Source: VAXT01 sp964591295 (GTDB lineage Bacteria; Actinomycetota; Thermoleophilia; Gaiellales; Gaiellaceae). Taken from it: a stretch of DNA of 64,000 bases. How positions within the stretch are numbered: the stretch's first letter is position 1; the number at the start of each line of letters is the position of its first letter. The notes under the pieces are model-generated. The model was not told where the DNA came from and did no database searches. It was given only the letters and a program-made list of their open reading frames with translations. This document shows positions 41,889 through 50,384 of the stretch, piece by piece. The position numbers and the translations under genes were made by a program. Where the stretch lies: assembly GCA_964591295.1 (NCBI GenBank), contig CAZQAG010000008.1, positions 1-64,000 on the forward strand. Direction: 5' to 3'.

Positions 41889-44048
41889 CTAACGGCGCCC
41901 GACGGCGAGACGCACCGGGAAGCCGCGGCGACGGATTGCGCCGGGCCTCGGATTCTGGCCGATCACCCTGCCGACGCGCCTCGAGCGGGCTCGGCGGATG
42001 CGGCCCACTGAACAGTGCGCCCTGCGAAATCGCACGCGTGCCTGGCCGAGCCGCAGGCCGATCACCCGCGGCACCCGGCAGCGCACTGCCGGAGGCGGAG
42101 GCGGACGTAGCGGGGGTGGAGGCGGTGGTGGAGGTGGTGGCGGCGGCAGCGGTGGAGGAGGCGCTGGCGGCGGTGGAGGAGGTGACGGCGGTGGCGGAGG
42201 TGGCACCGGAGGGGGCGGCGGCGGCGGAGGAGGTGACGGCGGTGGCGGCGGTGGCGGAGGTGGCACCGGAGGGGGCGGAGGTGGCGCCGGAGGGGGCGGC
42301 GGTGGTGGCGTGCCTATCGATCCTCGGAGTCGGAAAACCTGGTCCGGCGATGCCAAGTCATGTCCACAAACCAACCCCCTGCGCTGCCAGACAAGGCAAC
42401 CTCCCCAGCCTCCGCCGGGCTCCCGCCAGGCGGCCCCGGCGTTCGACTCGACGATGCGATCCCTCCAACCCCATGCGCCGAATTGCAGAAAACGCTGATT
42501 TGCTTGAACGGAGACCCAATACGTACCGCTCCCAAGGCTGACCTGTGGGTCGAGCGCCAACTCGAAGCTCGGCCCGTTGACGACCCCGCGGTTCAGACGC
42601 TCGCCGAGGAGCGTGCCGGGCAGGTTGTCCGCTCCGTTGCTGTAGAAACGCACGTCGACCGAGGCAGCGGGACCGGAGCCGTTGTAGTAGGCGCCCTGAA
42701 CATCGATCCCGTCAATGCTCCAGAGCTGACCGGCCGGGACAACGAAATCGTCGGCGGCCTCGTCGTCGTAGGCGTTCTGCTCGCTGTCTTGTGAGTTCGT
42801 GACCTCGTAGCCAGGGTTGTCGTATTGGTCGTAGATGGTGCGTGGCGGTGGTGGTGGTGGTGGAGGTGGCGGAGGAGCTTCCGGGCATTGCGGCGGTGGC
42901 GGAGGGGGCGGCGGATTTGAGGGGATCTGGCGCAGGACGACGAGGCCGGAGTTGTAATCGGCGATCGCGATGTCGGGCGCACCGTCGCCGCTGAAGTCGC
43001 CGAGAGCGAGTGTTTCGGGGGTGAAGTGAGTCGCGTAGGAGATCGGGAAGAGATTTTCGGGGCCGAGCGTGCCGCCCGACGTCTGGAGATAGACACCGGC
43101 CCGGCTCCATCCCCCGTGCAAAGTGACGACGTCTTGGCGTCCGTCTCGATCCATGTCGAGCGCCTCGATCGCGTCAGGGGTCTCGTATGAGGAATAGACG
43201 ATCGGGGCGTCGAAGGTGCCTGACGAGTTCTGTTGAAAGACGTTCAGCAGCGCGTACTCGTGGTTCCCCGGTATCGACACGACAGCGTCCATGCATCCGT
43301 CGCCGGTGATGTCTGCGACATCGATTCCGGCGGCGTAGGGCCAGAGGGTCGTGGCGATCTCGTAGACGATCGGCACGGCGAACGTGCCGTCGACCCGCTG
43401 GGGGTAGACGCGGACGTATTGGTTCACCCAGCCGACGATGTCGATGCGGCCGTCCCCGGTCACGTCTCCGAGCTCGATGTCGTCCTGCCACTGAGGTGCG
43501 GCGGTGGAGATCGTGAAGCCGGCTCCGTTGTTTCGGGCGAGCAAGATGCCTCGGGTTTCCGCCTCGATCACCATGTCGAGACGGCCGTCCCCATCCATGT
43601 CGGCAATCTCGAGCTGACGCGCCTGTTGAGTCCCGGGAACGATCTGCGGCTCGCCGAGAGTTCCAGCGACCTGGGGGAAGATGTTCACGCCGTCTTCGAA
43701 GGTCGCGACTGCGACGTCGTTATAGCCGTCGTCGTTGAGGTCGCCGACGACCGGGGAGTAGGGACGGCTTGGGGGCTGGAAAGGGATCCATCCGGCGAGG
43801 TAACCGCTGCTCAACTGCACGAACAGGTAGAGCTTGAAATCGTCCCCAGCGGTCGTGAGCACAACGTCCTTGCGCCCGTCGCCGGTCACGTCGCCGATGG
43901 CAACACCCTTCTCATACGACGATGGGGTGGGGTATCTCTGGAACGGTTGGAAGTCGATCGCCGCGGCTGGTAGCGCTGCGACGAGCGCCGCTGCCGCTCC
44001 GGCAACGACAACGCTGAGTCCGATGAGCACGGCCAGCCGAGCTCTCAT
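41889..44048 (-). CDS. secreted FG-GAP/VCBS repeat protein with poly-proline linker and PASTA-like end
   Basis: A 719-residue exported protein. A signal peptide (AVLIGLSVVVAGAAAALVAA) is followed by about seven FG-GAP/VCBS blades with calcium loops such as DVTGDGRKDVVL, DMDGDGRLDMVIE and DFSGDGAPDIAIA. After a first Pro run comes a beta-rich module (YDQYDNPGYEVTNSQDSEQN onward), then about 90 residues of nearly pure Pro with Ser/Ala/Val, and a basic C-terminal PASTA-like unit (VPRVIGLRLGQARVRFRRA, GRVIGQNPRPGAIRRRGF). It probably spans the wall by the Pro-rich stalk. It lies next to an integrase remnant. Confidence 0.83.
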   Translation of the reverse strand: MRARLAVLIGLSVVVAGAAAALVAALPAAAIDFQPFQRYPTPSSYEKGVAIGDVTGDGRKDVVLTTAGDDFKLYLFVQLSSGYLAGWIPFQPPSRPYSPVVGDLNDDGYNDVAVATFEDGVNIFPQVAGTLGEPQIVPGTQQARQLEIADMDGDGRLDMVIEAETRGILLARNNGAGFTISTAAPQWQDDIELGDVTGDGRIDIVGWVNQYVRVYPQRVDGTFAVPIVYEIATTLWPYAAGIDVADITGDGCMDAVVSIPGNHEYALLNVFQQNSSGTFDAPIVYSSYETPDAIEALDMDRDGRQDVVTLHGGWSRAGVYLQTSGGTLGPENLFPISYATHFTPETLALGDFSGDGAPDIAIADYNSGLVVLRQIPSNPPPPPPPPQCPEAPPPPPPPPPPPRTIYDQYDNPGYEVTNSQDSEQNAYDDEAADDFVVPAGQLWSIDGIDVQGAYYNGSGPAASVDVRFYSNGADNLPGTLLGERLNRGVVNGPSFELALDPQVSLGSGTYWVSVQANQRFLQFGAWGWRDRIVESNAGAAWREPGGGWGGCLVWQRRGLVCGHDLASPDQVFRLRGSIGTPPPPPPPAPPPPPPVPPPPPPPPPSPPPPPPPPPVPPPPPPSPPPPPPAPPPPLPPPPPPPPPPPPLRPPPPPAVRCRVPRVIGLRLGQARVRFRRAHCSVGRIRRARSRRVGRVIGQNPRPGAIRRRGFPVRLAVGRR
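42092..42310. repeat. low-complexity GGN tandem tract coding for poly-proline
   Basis: A 219-bp stretch of plus-strand GGN triplets (GGA, GGC, GGT, with GTG/AGC interruptions) that encodes the Pro-rich stalk on the minus strand. Larger units are repeated, for example GGTGGCACCGGAGGGGGCGG appears twice (near 42198 and 42258), consistent with slippage expansion. Confidence 0.8.
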
Positions 44049-44164
44049 GCAAGCCCCCCTTCTGGGGGGAGTTTACGCCTCGCTAGCCCGAAACGCGGGT
44101 GACGATTTTCAGCGGGTGCCCGAGACGCGATTTACCCGGACGACATGCGGCGCTCGTCGATTGA

Positions 44165-44359
44165 GCAGTTGACCGCTTCTCCCGGGAGGGGGCGAGGGTG
44201 CCACGCGTGGAACGCGAGCTCGCCCGCTTCATGGGAACGAGCGTTGAGCAGATCGACAAGACCTATGGCCACTTGTTGCCGGACGCGCTCGATCGAACTC
44301 GAGCTGCACTCGATGCGTTTATTGCGACTCCGGCTCGTCGTTCGGAGGCTGAGTGCTAG
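44165..44359 (+). pseudogene. tyrosine integrase, C-terminal remnant
   Basis: Only the last 60 or so residues of a phage-type integrase survive. The frame reads ELARFMGTSVEQIDKTYGHL then LPDALDRTRAALDAFI and stops at 44357-44359. The Y of KTYGHL is the family's nucleophile. Upstream in this frame there is a stop at 44162, and no Arg/His box region (HxLRHT) is recognisable, so the protein cannot be active. It sits about 520 bp from tRNA-Pro, a typical integration target, and marks an old insertion. Confidence 0.75.
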
Positions 44360-44832
44360 CCCAACGCCGAAACGATTCCCGAAGACGCCCATTCCGTTCG
44401 CCAGCCCGCTGCGCCGCTGGGTACAGGACTGTGCGTTCAGCACTCCAAGGAAGGGGCTCAAAGACAAAGGGGAGAGGTCCGGCGTCACCGAGTCGATCAT
44501 GGTTGAACGACCCCTCCACCCGTGTCTGCTCCCCCTCGACCTTAACGACAACCTCTCGATACTCGCCTCCCACCAACGAACCCAAGAAGTCAACTGTCGT
44601 AGTGGAGGGCGGATCAAGTTGAACGAGACATGCTTCATCGGACTCGCTGTCGACAATGAGGATCGCGATTCGATCATCCTCGTAGTCGATCGGATGAAGA
44701 GCCGAAGACTCGGGGAGCTCTCCGAGTGTCTTTCGGGATACCGAAGTAGAGAGCGTTGGAATAGGCGGCAGATTTCGCAGGGTCGGCAACACGGATGCTG
44801 AGGATTTCCTCAAGTGCGTCGAGCCAGCTCAT
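44319..44832 (-). pseudogene. unknown protein gene with a single-base frameshift, next to tRNA-Pro
   Basis: ATG 44832 opens a frame MSWLDALEEILSIRVADPAK, continuing to YSNALYFGIPKDT. About 100 bp in, the sensible sequence moves to another frame: KTLGELPESSALHPIDYEDD and DRIAILIVDSESDEACLVQL up to the stop at 44319. The switch fits one extra A in the AAA run at 44731-44733 (coding strand). It has no recognised family. Codon use looks less GC-biased than its neighbours. It overlaps the integrase remnant tail-to-tail. The cause may be a real mutation or a sequence error. Confidence 0.6.
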
Positions 44833-44875
44833 GCGTTTGGGCACCTATTGGACACGGAGAATCCCTGCATTCGAG

Positions 44876-44950
44876 TCGGGGCGCCCGGATTTGAACCGGG
44901 GACCTCTTGTCCCCCAGACAAGCGCGCTAACCAGGCTGCGCCACGCCCCG
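44876..44950 (-). tRNA. tRNA-Pro (anticodon GGG)
   Basis: A complete 75-nt cloverleaf on the minus strand: acceptor CGGGGCG pairs with CGCCCCG, discriminator A, D-arm GCGC/GCGC, anticodon arm CTTGT-CTGGGGG-ACAAG with GGG at 34-36, T-arm CCCGG-TTCAAAT-CCGGG. C1-G72 is typical of bacterial tRNA-Pro. CCA is not encoded. It follows proS and a small regulator on the same strand. Confidence 0.95.
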
Positions 44951-44964
44951 CGACTGGCTGAACT

Positions 44965-45270
44965 CTACCGCCCCTCGCCCAGGCGCTTGTACAGCCGGTC
45001 GATCAACTCGGGCATCTCCTCGAGCCGCTCCGTGATCACGCGCAGGCGGTACTCGCGGAAGTGCTCGGGCTCGACGTCGAGGGCTGAGGCGAGCGCCTGG
45101 ACGATCTCGTTCGAGGGCACTGGCCTGTTGCCGTGTACCAGGTGGTTCAAGTATCCGGCCGAGAGCTTGGTCTTCGAAGCGAGCGCGCGGTACGTGACGC
45201 CGCTCTCCGTCATGAGGCGCTCGAGCGTCTCGCCGAACGGGTCCTCGCTGAAGCGCCGCCGACGTGCCAT
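44965..45270 (-). CDS. Xre-type helix-turn-helix protein
   Basis: A 101-residue DNA-binding protein with a Cro/CI HTH: GETLERLMTESGVTYRALAS, KTKLSAGYLNHLVHGNRPVP, then ALASALDVEPEHFREYRLRV. The ATG overlaps the proS stop (ATGA), so it is made from the proS transcript and lies 14 bp ahead of tRNA-Pro. A role in sensing proline-tRNA charging is possible but not shown. Confidence 0.85.
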   Translation of the reverse strand: MARRRRFSEDPFGETLERLMTESGVTYRALASKTKLSAGYLNHLVHGNRPVPSNEIVQALASALDVEPEHFREYRLRVITERLEEMPELIDRLYKRLGEGR

Positions 45271-46928
45271 CAGCGCAGGCTCCCCAGCTCGGCGATCGCC
45301 ACGCGGCTCTCCTCGCCGGTCTCGCGGGAGCGCACGTCGACTGCCCCGTCCTCGAGCGTCTTCTTGCCGACCGTCACACGCACCGGGAGCCCGAGCAGGT
45401 CGGCATCGGCAAACTTCTCGCCCGCGCGCCGGTCGCGGTCGTCCAGCAGGACGTCGTCTCCTGCCGCCTCGAGCTTCGCTGCCACCTCGTCCGCCTGTTC
45501 TTCGAGCCCGGGCAGGGCGACGAGGTGCACGTGGTACGGCGCAACGGAGGGGGGCCACTTGATGCCGTCGTCGTCATGGTGCTGCTCCACGATTGCAGCC
45601 ATCGTCCGGGCGGGCCCGATTCCGTAGCTGCCCATCATCAGAGGCTTCTCCTTGCTGTCCTCGTCGAGGAACGTGGCTTCGAGCGGCTCGCTGTAGCGAC
45701 TCTCGAGCTTGAAGATGTGTCCCACCTCGATCGCGGTCTGCAGGCGCAGCGCGCCGCCGCAGTTCGGGCAGGTGTCTCCCTCGCGCACTTCACGGATATT
45801 CGCAAACCTGGCCTTGAAGTCCCGCCCGTGCTCGACGCCGCGTAGATGGTGTCCCGTGCGATTCGCCCCGGTGACGAACTGGCCGTCGCGAAGAGCTTCG
45901 TCGGCAACGACCTCGACCTTCGCGCCGACCGGCCCGATCGAGCCCGGATCGGCCCCGAACGCCTCGCTGATCTCCTCCTCGGTCGCAGGCCGGAAGGCCT
46001 GGCCGAGCGCCTCGAGCAACTTGCCTTCGTCCAGCCGGTCGTCGCCCCGAACGAGACCCAGAACGACTTTTCCGTTCATCACGACGGGCATCGCCTTCGC
46101 GCTCGCCGCCGCGTCGATTCCGAGCAGCTGCGCGACGTCCTCGATCGTCTTCGCGCCAGAGGTCTCGATCTCGTCGGGCGCGTCGAGCGACGGCGGGAAC
46201 TCCGGCGAGCGAGGCACGCCACGGGCGATCTCCAGATCGGCCGCGTAGTCGCCGCGCTCGCAGAGCACGAGCGTATTCTCCCCCGCCTCGGACGGTGCGA
46301 GGTAATCACGGCTCTCGCTGCCGCCCATCATCCCGGACTCGGCCTGTACCGGGAACACCTCGAGCTCGCACCGCTCGAAGATCCGGTCGTACGCGCCGGC
46401 GTGCAGCTGGAAGCTCTTGTCGAGGCCCTGCTCGTCGCGGTCGAACGAGTACGAGTCCTTCATGATGAACTCGCGAACGCGGATGAGCCCGGCGCGCGGG
46501 CGCGGCTCGTCCCGGTCCTTCGTCTGGAAGTGGTAGAGCATCTGCGGAAGGTCGCGGTACGACTGAATCTCGCGGGCGTGGAACCCGACCGTCTCCTCGT
46601 GAGTCATCGGCAGCACGAACTCGCGGTCGTTGCGGTCACGGAGCTTGAAGACCTCCGGAATGTCGTAGCGCCCCGTCGCCTGCCACAGCTCGGCGGGGGT
46701 CAGCACGGGCATCAGCATCTCCTGCGCGCCGATCGCGTCCATCTCCTCTCGGATGATCTGGACGATCTTCTCGTGAACGCGCCACCCCAGGGGGAGGAAC
46801 GTCCAGAGCCCGGCACTCACCTGGCGGATGAACGCGCCCCGGACGAGCAGCTTGTGGCTGACCGCCTCGGCGTCCGCGGGGTCCTCGCGCAGGGTCGGAA
46901 AAAAGAGCTGGGATGCCCGCCGCACCAT
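45270..46928 (-). CDS. proS: proline--tRNA ligase
   Basis: A 552-residue class II synthetase of the bacterial type with an editing insertion. It has motif 1 in the QVSAGLWTFLPLGWRVHEKI region, motif 2 EFIMKDSYSFDRDEQGL, the YbaK/INS editing domain (KTIEDVAQLLGIDAAASAKA), motif 3 GSYGIGPARTMAAIVEQHHD and the anticodon-binding domain at the end. It closes the rpsB-to-ispG operon and is followed by the HTH gene and tRNA-Pro, its own substrate. Confidence 0.96.
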   Translation of the reverse strand: MVRRASQLFFPTLREDPADAEAVSHKLLVRGAFIRQVSAGLWTFLPLGWRVHEKIVQIIREEMDAIGAQEMLMPVLTPAELWQATGRYDIPEVFKLRDRNDREFVLPMTHEETVGFHAREIQSYRDLPQMLYHFQTKDRDEPRPRAGLIRVREFIMKDSYSFDRDEQGLDKSFQLHAGAYDRIFERCELEVFPVQAESGMMGGSESRDYLAPSEAGENTLVLCERGDYAADLEIARGVPRSPEFPPSLDAPDEIETSGAKTIEDVAQLLGIDAAASAKAMPVVMNGKVVLGLVRGDDRLDEGKLLEALGQAFRPATEEEISEAFGADPGSIGPVGAKVEVVADEALRDGQFVTGANRTGHHLRGVEHGRDFKARFANIREVREGDTCPNCGGALRLQTAIEVGHIFKLESRYSEPLEATFLDEDSKEKPLMMGSYGIGPARTMAAIVEQHHDDDGIKWPPSVAPYHVHLVALPGLEEQADEVAAKLEAAGDDVLLDDRDRRAGEKFADADLLGLPVRVTVGKKTLEDGAVDVRSRETGEESRVAIAELGSLR

Positions 46929-46937
46929 CCTCCAAGA

Positions 46938-48071
46938 CTAATCGAGCGGAATCTCGGAAGCCTCGGCCATCGCGAGCGCCGCGGGCTTCGCCATCTTCAA
47001 CCGCTTGGGCCGTTGCATGCCGTCCGCGATCCAACCGTCGATCTCATGGAAGAGCTCGTCGACGAGACCCTCCGACGACACCTTCTTCAGCACGCGGCCG
47101 TGCGCGTAGATGAACCCGACGTCGCGCCCGCCGGCGATGCCGAAATCCGCGTCTCCCGCCTCGCCCGGACCGTTGACCGCGCAGCCCATGACGGCGATCT
47201 CAAAAGCTTGTGGATACGCCTTCAGCCGGCCTTCGACCTCGACGGCGAGGTTCTCGACGCCCACGTTGTCGCGTCCGCAGGACGGGCAGGCGATCATGAT
47301 CGGCCCCCGCTCTCGCAGACCGAGCGCCTTGAGGATCTCCCAGGCGACTTCGATCTCCTTGACCGGGTCCGCGGTCAGGGAGACGCGCAGCGTGTCGCCG
47401 ATCCCGTCGGCGAGGAGCGCACCGATGCCGATCGCGCTCTTGATCGAGCCTGCGAACGGGGTGCCAGCCTCGGTGACGCCGAGATGGAGTGGGTACGGGA
47501 CGCGCTCGGACAACAGGCGGTAGGCGCGGATCATCGTCGGCACGTGCGTCGACTTGACCGAGATCTTGAAATCGTGGAAGTCGAGGCTCTCCAGGAGCTC
47601 CACTTCCTCCAGCGCCGCGGCGACGAGCGCCTCGGCCTGGTCTTGCTGCGCGAGGTCATGCAGATGCTTTGGGAGCGAGCCGGAGTTCGCGCCGATCCGC
47701 ATCGGGATTCCCGCACCGCGCGCGGCCTCCACCACCTGCTCGACCTTGTCGGGGCCGCCGATGTTGCCTGGGTTGATGCGCACGGCCGCGACGCCCGCGT
47801 CGATTGCGCGGAGCGCGAGGCTCGCGTTGAAATGGATGTCCGCGATCACCGGGATCGGCGAGAGCCGGACGATCTTGCGCAGCGCCTCGGCGTCCTCGAT
47901 CTTCGGCACGGCGCAGCGCACAACCTCGCAGCCGGCCGAAGCCAGCGCTGCGATCTGCGCCGTCGTCGCAGGCACGTCGTGCGTCGGCGTGAGGGTCATC
48001 GACTGGATGACGACGGGAGCGCCGCCGCCGATCTGGACGTTGCCGACCTTGATCGACCGTTCGCTGCTCAC
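46938..48071 (-). CDS. ispG: (E)-4-hydroxy-3-methylbut-2-enyl-diphosphate synthase
   Basis: A 377-residue [4Fe-4S] enzyme of the MEP isoprenoid route. It opens RSIKVGNVQIGGGAPVVIQS, has GVTEAGTPFAGSIKSAIGIG and the cluster cysteines in IACPSCGRDNVG and VMGCAVNGPGEAGDADFGIA. The GTG start at 48071 overlaps the rseP stop by one base. Two genes upstream lies dxr, so two MEP enzymes are in one operon. Confidence 0.96.
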   Translation of the reverse strand: MSSERSIKVGNVQIGGGAPVVIQSMTLTPTHDVPATTAQIAALASAGCEVVRCAVPKIEDAEALRKIVRLSPIPVIADIHFNASLALRAIDAGVAAVRINPGNIGGPDKVEQVVEAARGAGIPMRIGANSGSLPKHLHDLAQQDQAEALVAAALEEVELLESLDFHDFKISVKSTHVPTMIRAYRLLSERVPYPLHLGVTEAGTPFAGSIKSAIGIGALLADGIGDTLRVSLTADPVKEIEVAWEILKALGLRERGPIMIACPSCGRDNVGVENLAVEVEGRLKAYPQAFEIAVMGCAVNGPGEAGDADFGIAGGRDVGFIYAHGRVLKKVSSEGLVDELFHEIDGWIADGMQRPKRLKMAKPAALAMAEASEIPLD

Positions 48072-49282
48072 TAGTTCCCGCCGATCCGACCGACGTCGTT
48101 CGAAAGCCCGATGAAGAAGAGTAAGAGAACGAGCGCGATGCCAACCGCGGAAACCCGCTCGTAGATCTCGCGGCCGACCGCACGGCCACGGACTCCTTCG
48201 ATGATGGAGAACGCGATGTGCCCTCCGTCGAGCGGGAGCAACGGCAAGAGGTTGAGGAGCGCGAGGGAGAGGCTGAGCAGTCCGAGCACCCACATGTACG
48301 TCTCGTAGCCCTGCTCAATCGCCTGCGACGAGCCTTCGACGATCCCGACGGGGCTCGAGACCTCCTTCCTGCTTCCCTGCACGAGCCGCCCCAGCGACGC
48401 ACCAATCTCCTTGGTGACGGTCCCGGTCAGTCGCAGAGACTGCGAGAACGAAGAGGCCACGCCCAGGGGCTCGGCCTTCAGCCGGAACCCGAGCCGGTAA
48501 GCGCCGTCGATCACTTTTGGCCGAACCGGACCGAGGTCGACGCGATCACCACCGCGGCTCACGGTGATCGTCAGCGGACTCCCCTCGGAGCTCGTGATCG
48601 CGCGGGAGATCCTGTCGGGCGCTACCGGCATGCCGTTGACGGCGACGATCCGGTCTCCGGGCCGAAGGCCCGCCGCCTGCGCAGGGGTCTCCTCCTGAAC
48701 CTGTTCGATCGTACGAGTCGCCTTTCCACCGACGAGCAGGAACAGCAGGAAGAAGATTGCGATCGCGAAAACGAGGTTCGTCCCCGGCCCTGCGAAGATC
48801 ACCGCGACCTTCTTCCAGGTGCGCTGCCGCCAGTACGCGTCACCGCCGAGGCCGTCCCTCAGGTCCTCGATGCCCTTTCGGGCGGACTTCCTGGTCGACT
48901 CGCTGAGCTCGGCCCGCTTCAGAGCCCCCTCGAGCTCGTCCAGCAGGGTGCGTGCGCCCTCCATGTCGCCCTCTGCGAGCCGTCGCTTGACGTGCTCGAT
49001 CGGTGCGAGGAGCTGCGAGTCCTCCTCGAGCGCCCGGCCGAAGCGCGCGTCGAGATCGGACGGCGCGGGCCGGTGCATTCCCGGGATCTTCACGTACCCG
49101 CCGAGCGGGATCGTGCCGATCCCATACTCGATGCCCTTCCGCCGAACGCGGAAAAGCGCCGGTGGGAAGCCGATGTAGAACTTTCGCGGGCTCATGCCGA
49201 CGGCGCGTGCTGTGAAGAAGTGGCCCGCCTCGTGGACGAAGACGAGAAGCCCCAGGCCTAGGATTCCGATGAGGATGCTCAC
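48071..49282 (-). CDS. rseP: M50 site-2 protease RseP/RasP
   Basis: A 403-residue membrane zinc protease. It has the first-helix zinc motif LGLLVFVHEAGHFFTARAVG, a PDZ domain (QAAGLRPGDRIVAVNGMPV), and the last metal ligand in LLPLLPLDGGHIAFSIIEG. It performs intramembrane cleavage of anti-sigma factors or signal peptides. An extra charged segment (about 110-160) lies between helix 1 and the PDZ domain. The GTG start at 49282 overlaps the dxr stop (GTGA). Confidence 0.94.
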   Translation of the reverse strand: MSILIGILGLGLLVFVHEAGHFFTARAVGMSPRKFYIGFPPALFRVRRKGIEYGIGTIPLGGYVKIPGMHRPAPSDLDARFGRALEEDSQLLAPIEHVKRRLAEGDMEGARTLLDELEGALKRAELSESTRKSARKGIEDLRDGLGGDAYWRQRTWKKVAVIFAGPGTNLVFAIAIFFLLFLLVGGKATRTIEQVQEETPAQAAGLRPGDRIVAVNGMPVAPDRISRAITSSEGSPLTITVSRGGDRVDLGPVRPKVIDGAYRLGFRLKAEPLGVASSFSQSLRLTGTVTKEIGASLGRLVQGSRKEVSSPVGIVEGSSQAIEQGYETYMWVLGLLSLSLALLNLLPLLPLDGGHIAFSIIEGVRGRAVGREIYERVSAVGIALVLLLFFIGLSNDVGRIGGN

Positions 49283-50361
49283 GTGACCACGGCTCCGGTC
49301 GCGCGCTCGGCAAGGCGACGGGCGGCCGCGTCGGCTTCCACGAGCTCCTCCAGATCGGCGGCGGGTGCCCCGTCCACTGCGGCCAGTGTCTCCTCGACGA
49401 CCCCGGCGAGCCCGAGGAACGGGATCCGGCCGGCGAGGAACGCCTGCACGGCGACCTCGTTCGCCGCGTTGTAAGCGCACGGGAAGGTGCCTCCGGCCTC
49501 TCCGGCCCGCCGCGCGAGCCCGAGTAGCGGGAACGTCTCCAGGTCGGGCGGCTCGAACTCGAGGGACAGGCCCTCGGAGAAGTCGAGTGTGTCGACGGGC
49601 GTGGCGGCGCGCTCCGGATAGTTGAGAGCGAACGAGATGGGCACCCGCATGTCGGGGTACCCGAGATGTGCGAAGGCGGAACCGTCCCTCAGCCGGACAA
49701 TCGCGTGGACGACCGAGGTCGGATGGACGACGATCTCGATCCGGTCGTAGGGCAAAGCGAACAGGAAGTGCGCCTCGATCACCTCAAGACCTTTGTTGGC
49801 GAGGCTCGCCGAGTCGATGGTGATCTTCGGGCCCATCCGCCACGTCGGGTGCGCGAGCGCGTCGGCGCGCGTGACAGTCTGGAGGTCCTCCTGCGTCCGT
49901 CCGCGGAACGGGCCACCCGAGGCTGTCAGCACGACCGAGCCGATCGTCTCGGACGCGCGCCCCTCGAGCAGCTGGTAGAGCGCCGAGTGCTCGCTGTCGA
50001 CGGGCAGCAGCAAGCCTCCTCCCCGCTCCCTCGCAGAAAGCGCGAGCTCGCCGGCGGCCACGAGGCTCTCCTTGTTCGCGAGCGCGAGCGTGACGCCCCG
50101 CTCGAGCGCCCAGATCGTCGCCGGTAGGCCTGCAAAACCGACCACGGCATTCAAGACGATGTCCGGCCCGGAATCGTCCAGGAGGGCCGTGAGATCTCCG
50201 CCCACCTGTACGTGGTCCACCCCGCGCTCTGACGCCAGGGCGCCGAGCTCGTTCGAGCCGGAGGCAAGCGCGCACGCCTCGAGCTCCGGGTGGGCGTCGA
50301 TGATGTCGAGTGCCTGGCGCCCGATCGAGCCGGTCGCGCCGAGGACGGCTATCCGCTTCAC
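49279..50361 (-). CDS. dxr: 1-deoxy-D-xylulose 5-phosphate reductoisomerase
   Basis: A 360-residue NADPH enzyme that commits to the MEP pathway. It has the Rossmann start MKRIAVLGATGSIGRQALDI, ALANKESLVAAG, the PVDSEHSALYQLLEG substrate loop, GPKITIDSASLANKGLEVIE, and a C-terminal helical domain with YNAANEVAVQAFLAGRI. It is preceded by the 25-bp repeat array that separates it from cdsA. Confidence 0.96.
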   Translation of the reverse strand: MKRIAVLGATGSIGRQALDIIDAHPELEACALASGSNELGALASERGVDHVQVGGDLTALLDDSGPDIVLNAVVGFAGLPATIWALERGVTLALANKESLVAAGELALSARERGGGLLLPVDSEHSALYQLLEGRASETIGSVVLTASGGPFRGRTQEDLQTVTRADALAHPTWRMGPKITIDSASLANKGLEVIEAHFLFALPYDRIEIVVHPTSVVHAIVRLRDGSAFAHLGYPDMRVPISFALNYPERAATPVDTLDFSEGLSLEFEPPDLETFPLLGLARRAGEAGGTFPCAYNAANEVAVQAFLAGRIPFLGLAGVVEETLAAVDGAPAADLEELVEADAAARRLAERATGAVVT

Positions 50362-50384
50362 CCCGAAAGTGTACGGGCCTCTTA

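Noticed and set aside
41998..42498. Plus-strand Gly-rich frame over the poly-proline region
   Set aside because: It is the antisense of proline codons; the minus-strand frame has signal peptide, domains and a full-length design.
44145..44801. Plus-strand frame of about 218 codons beside the integrase remnant
   Set aside because: No coherent protein pattern; two other frames show the integrase end and the unknown minus-strand gene.
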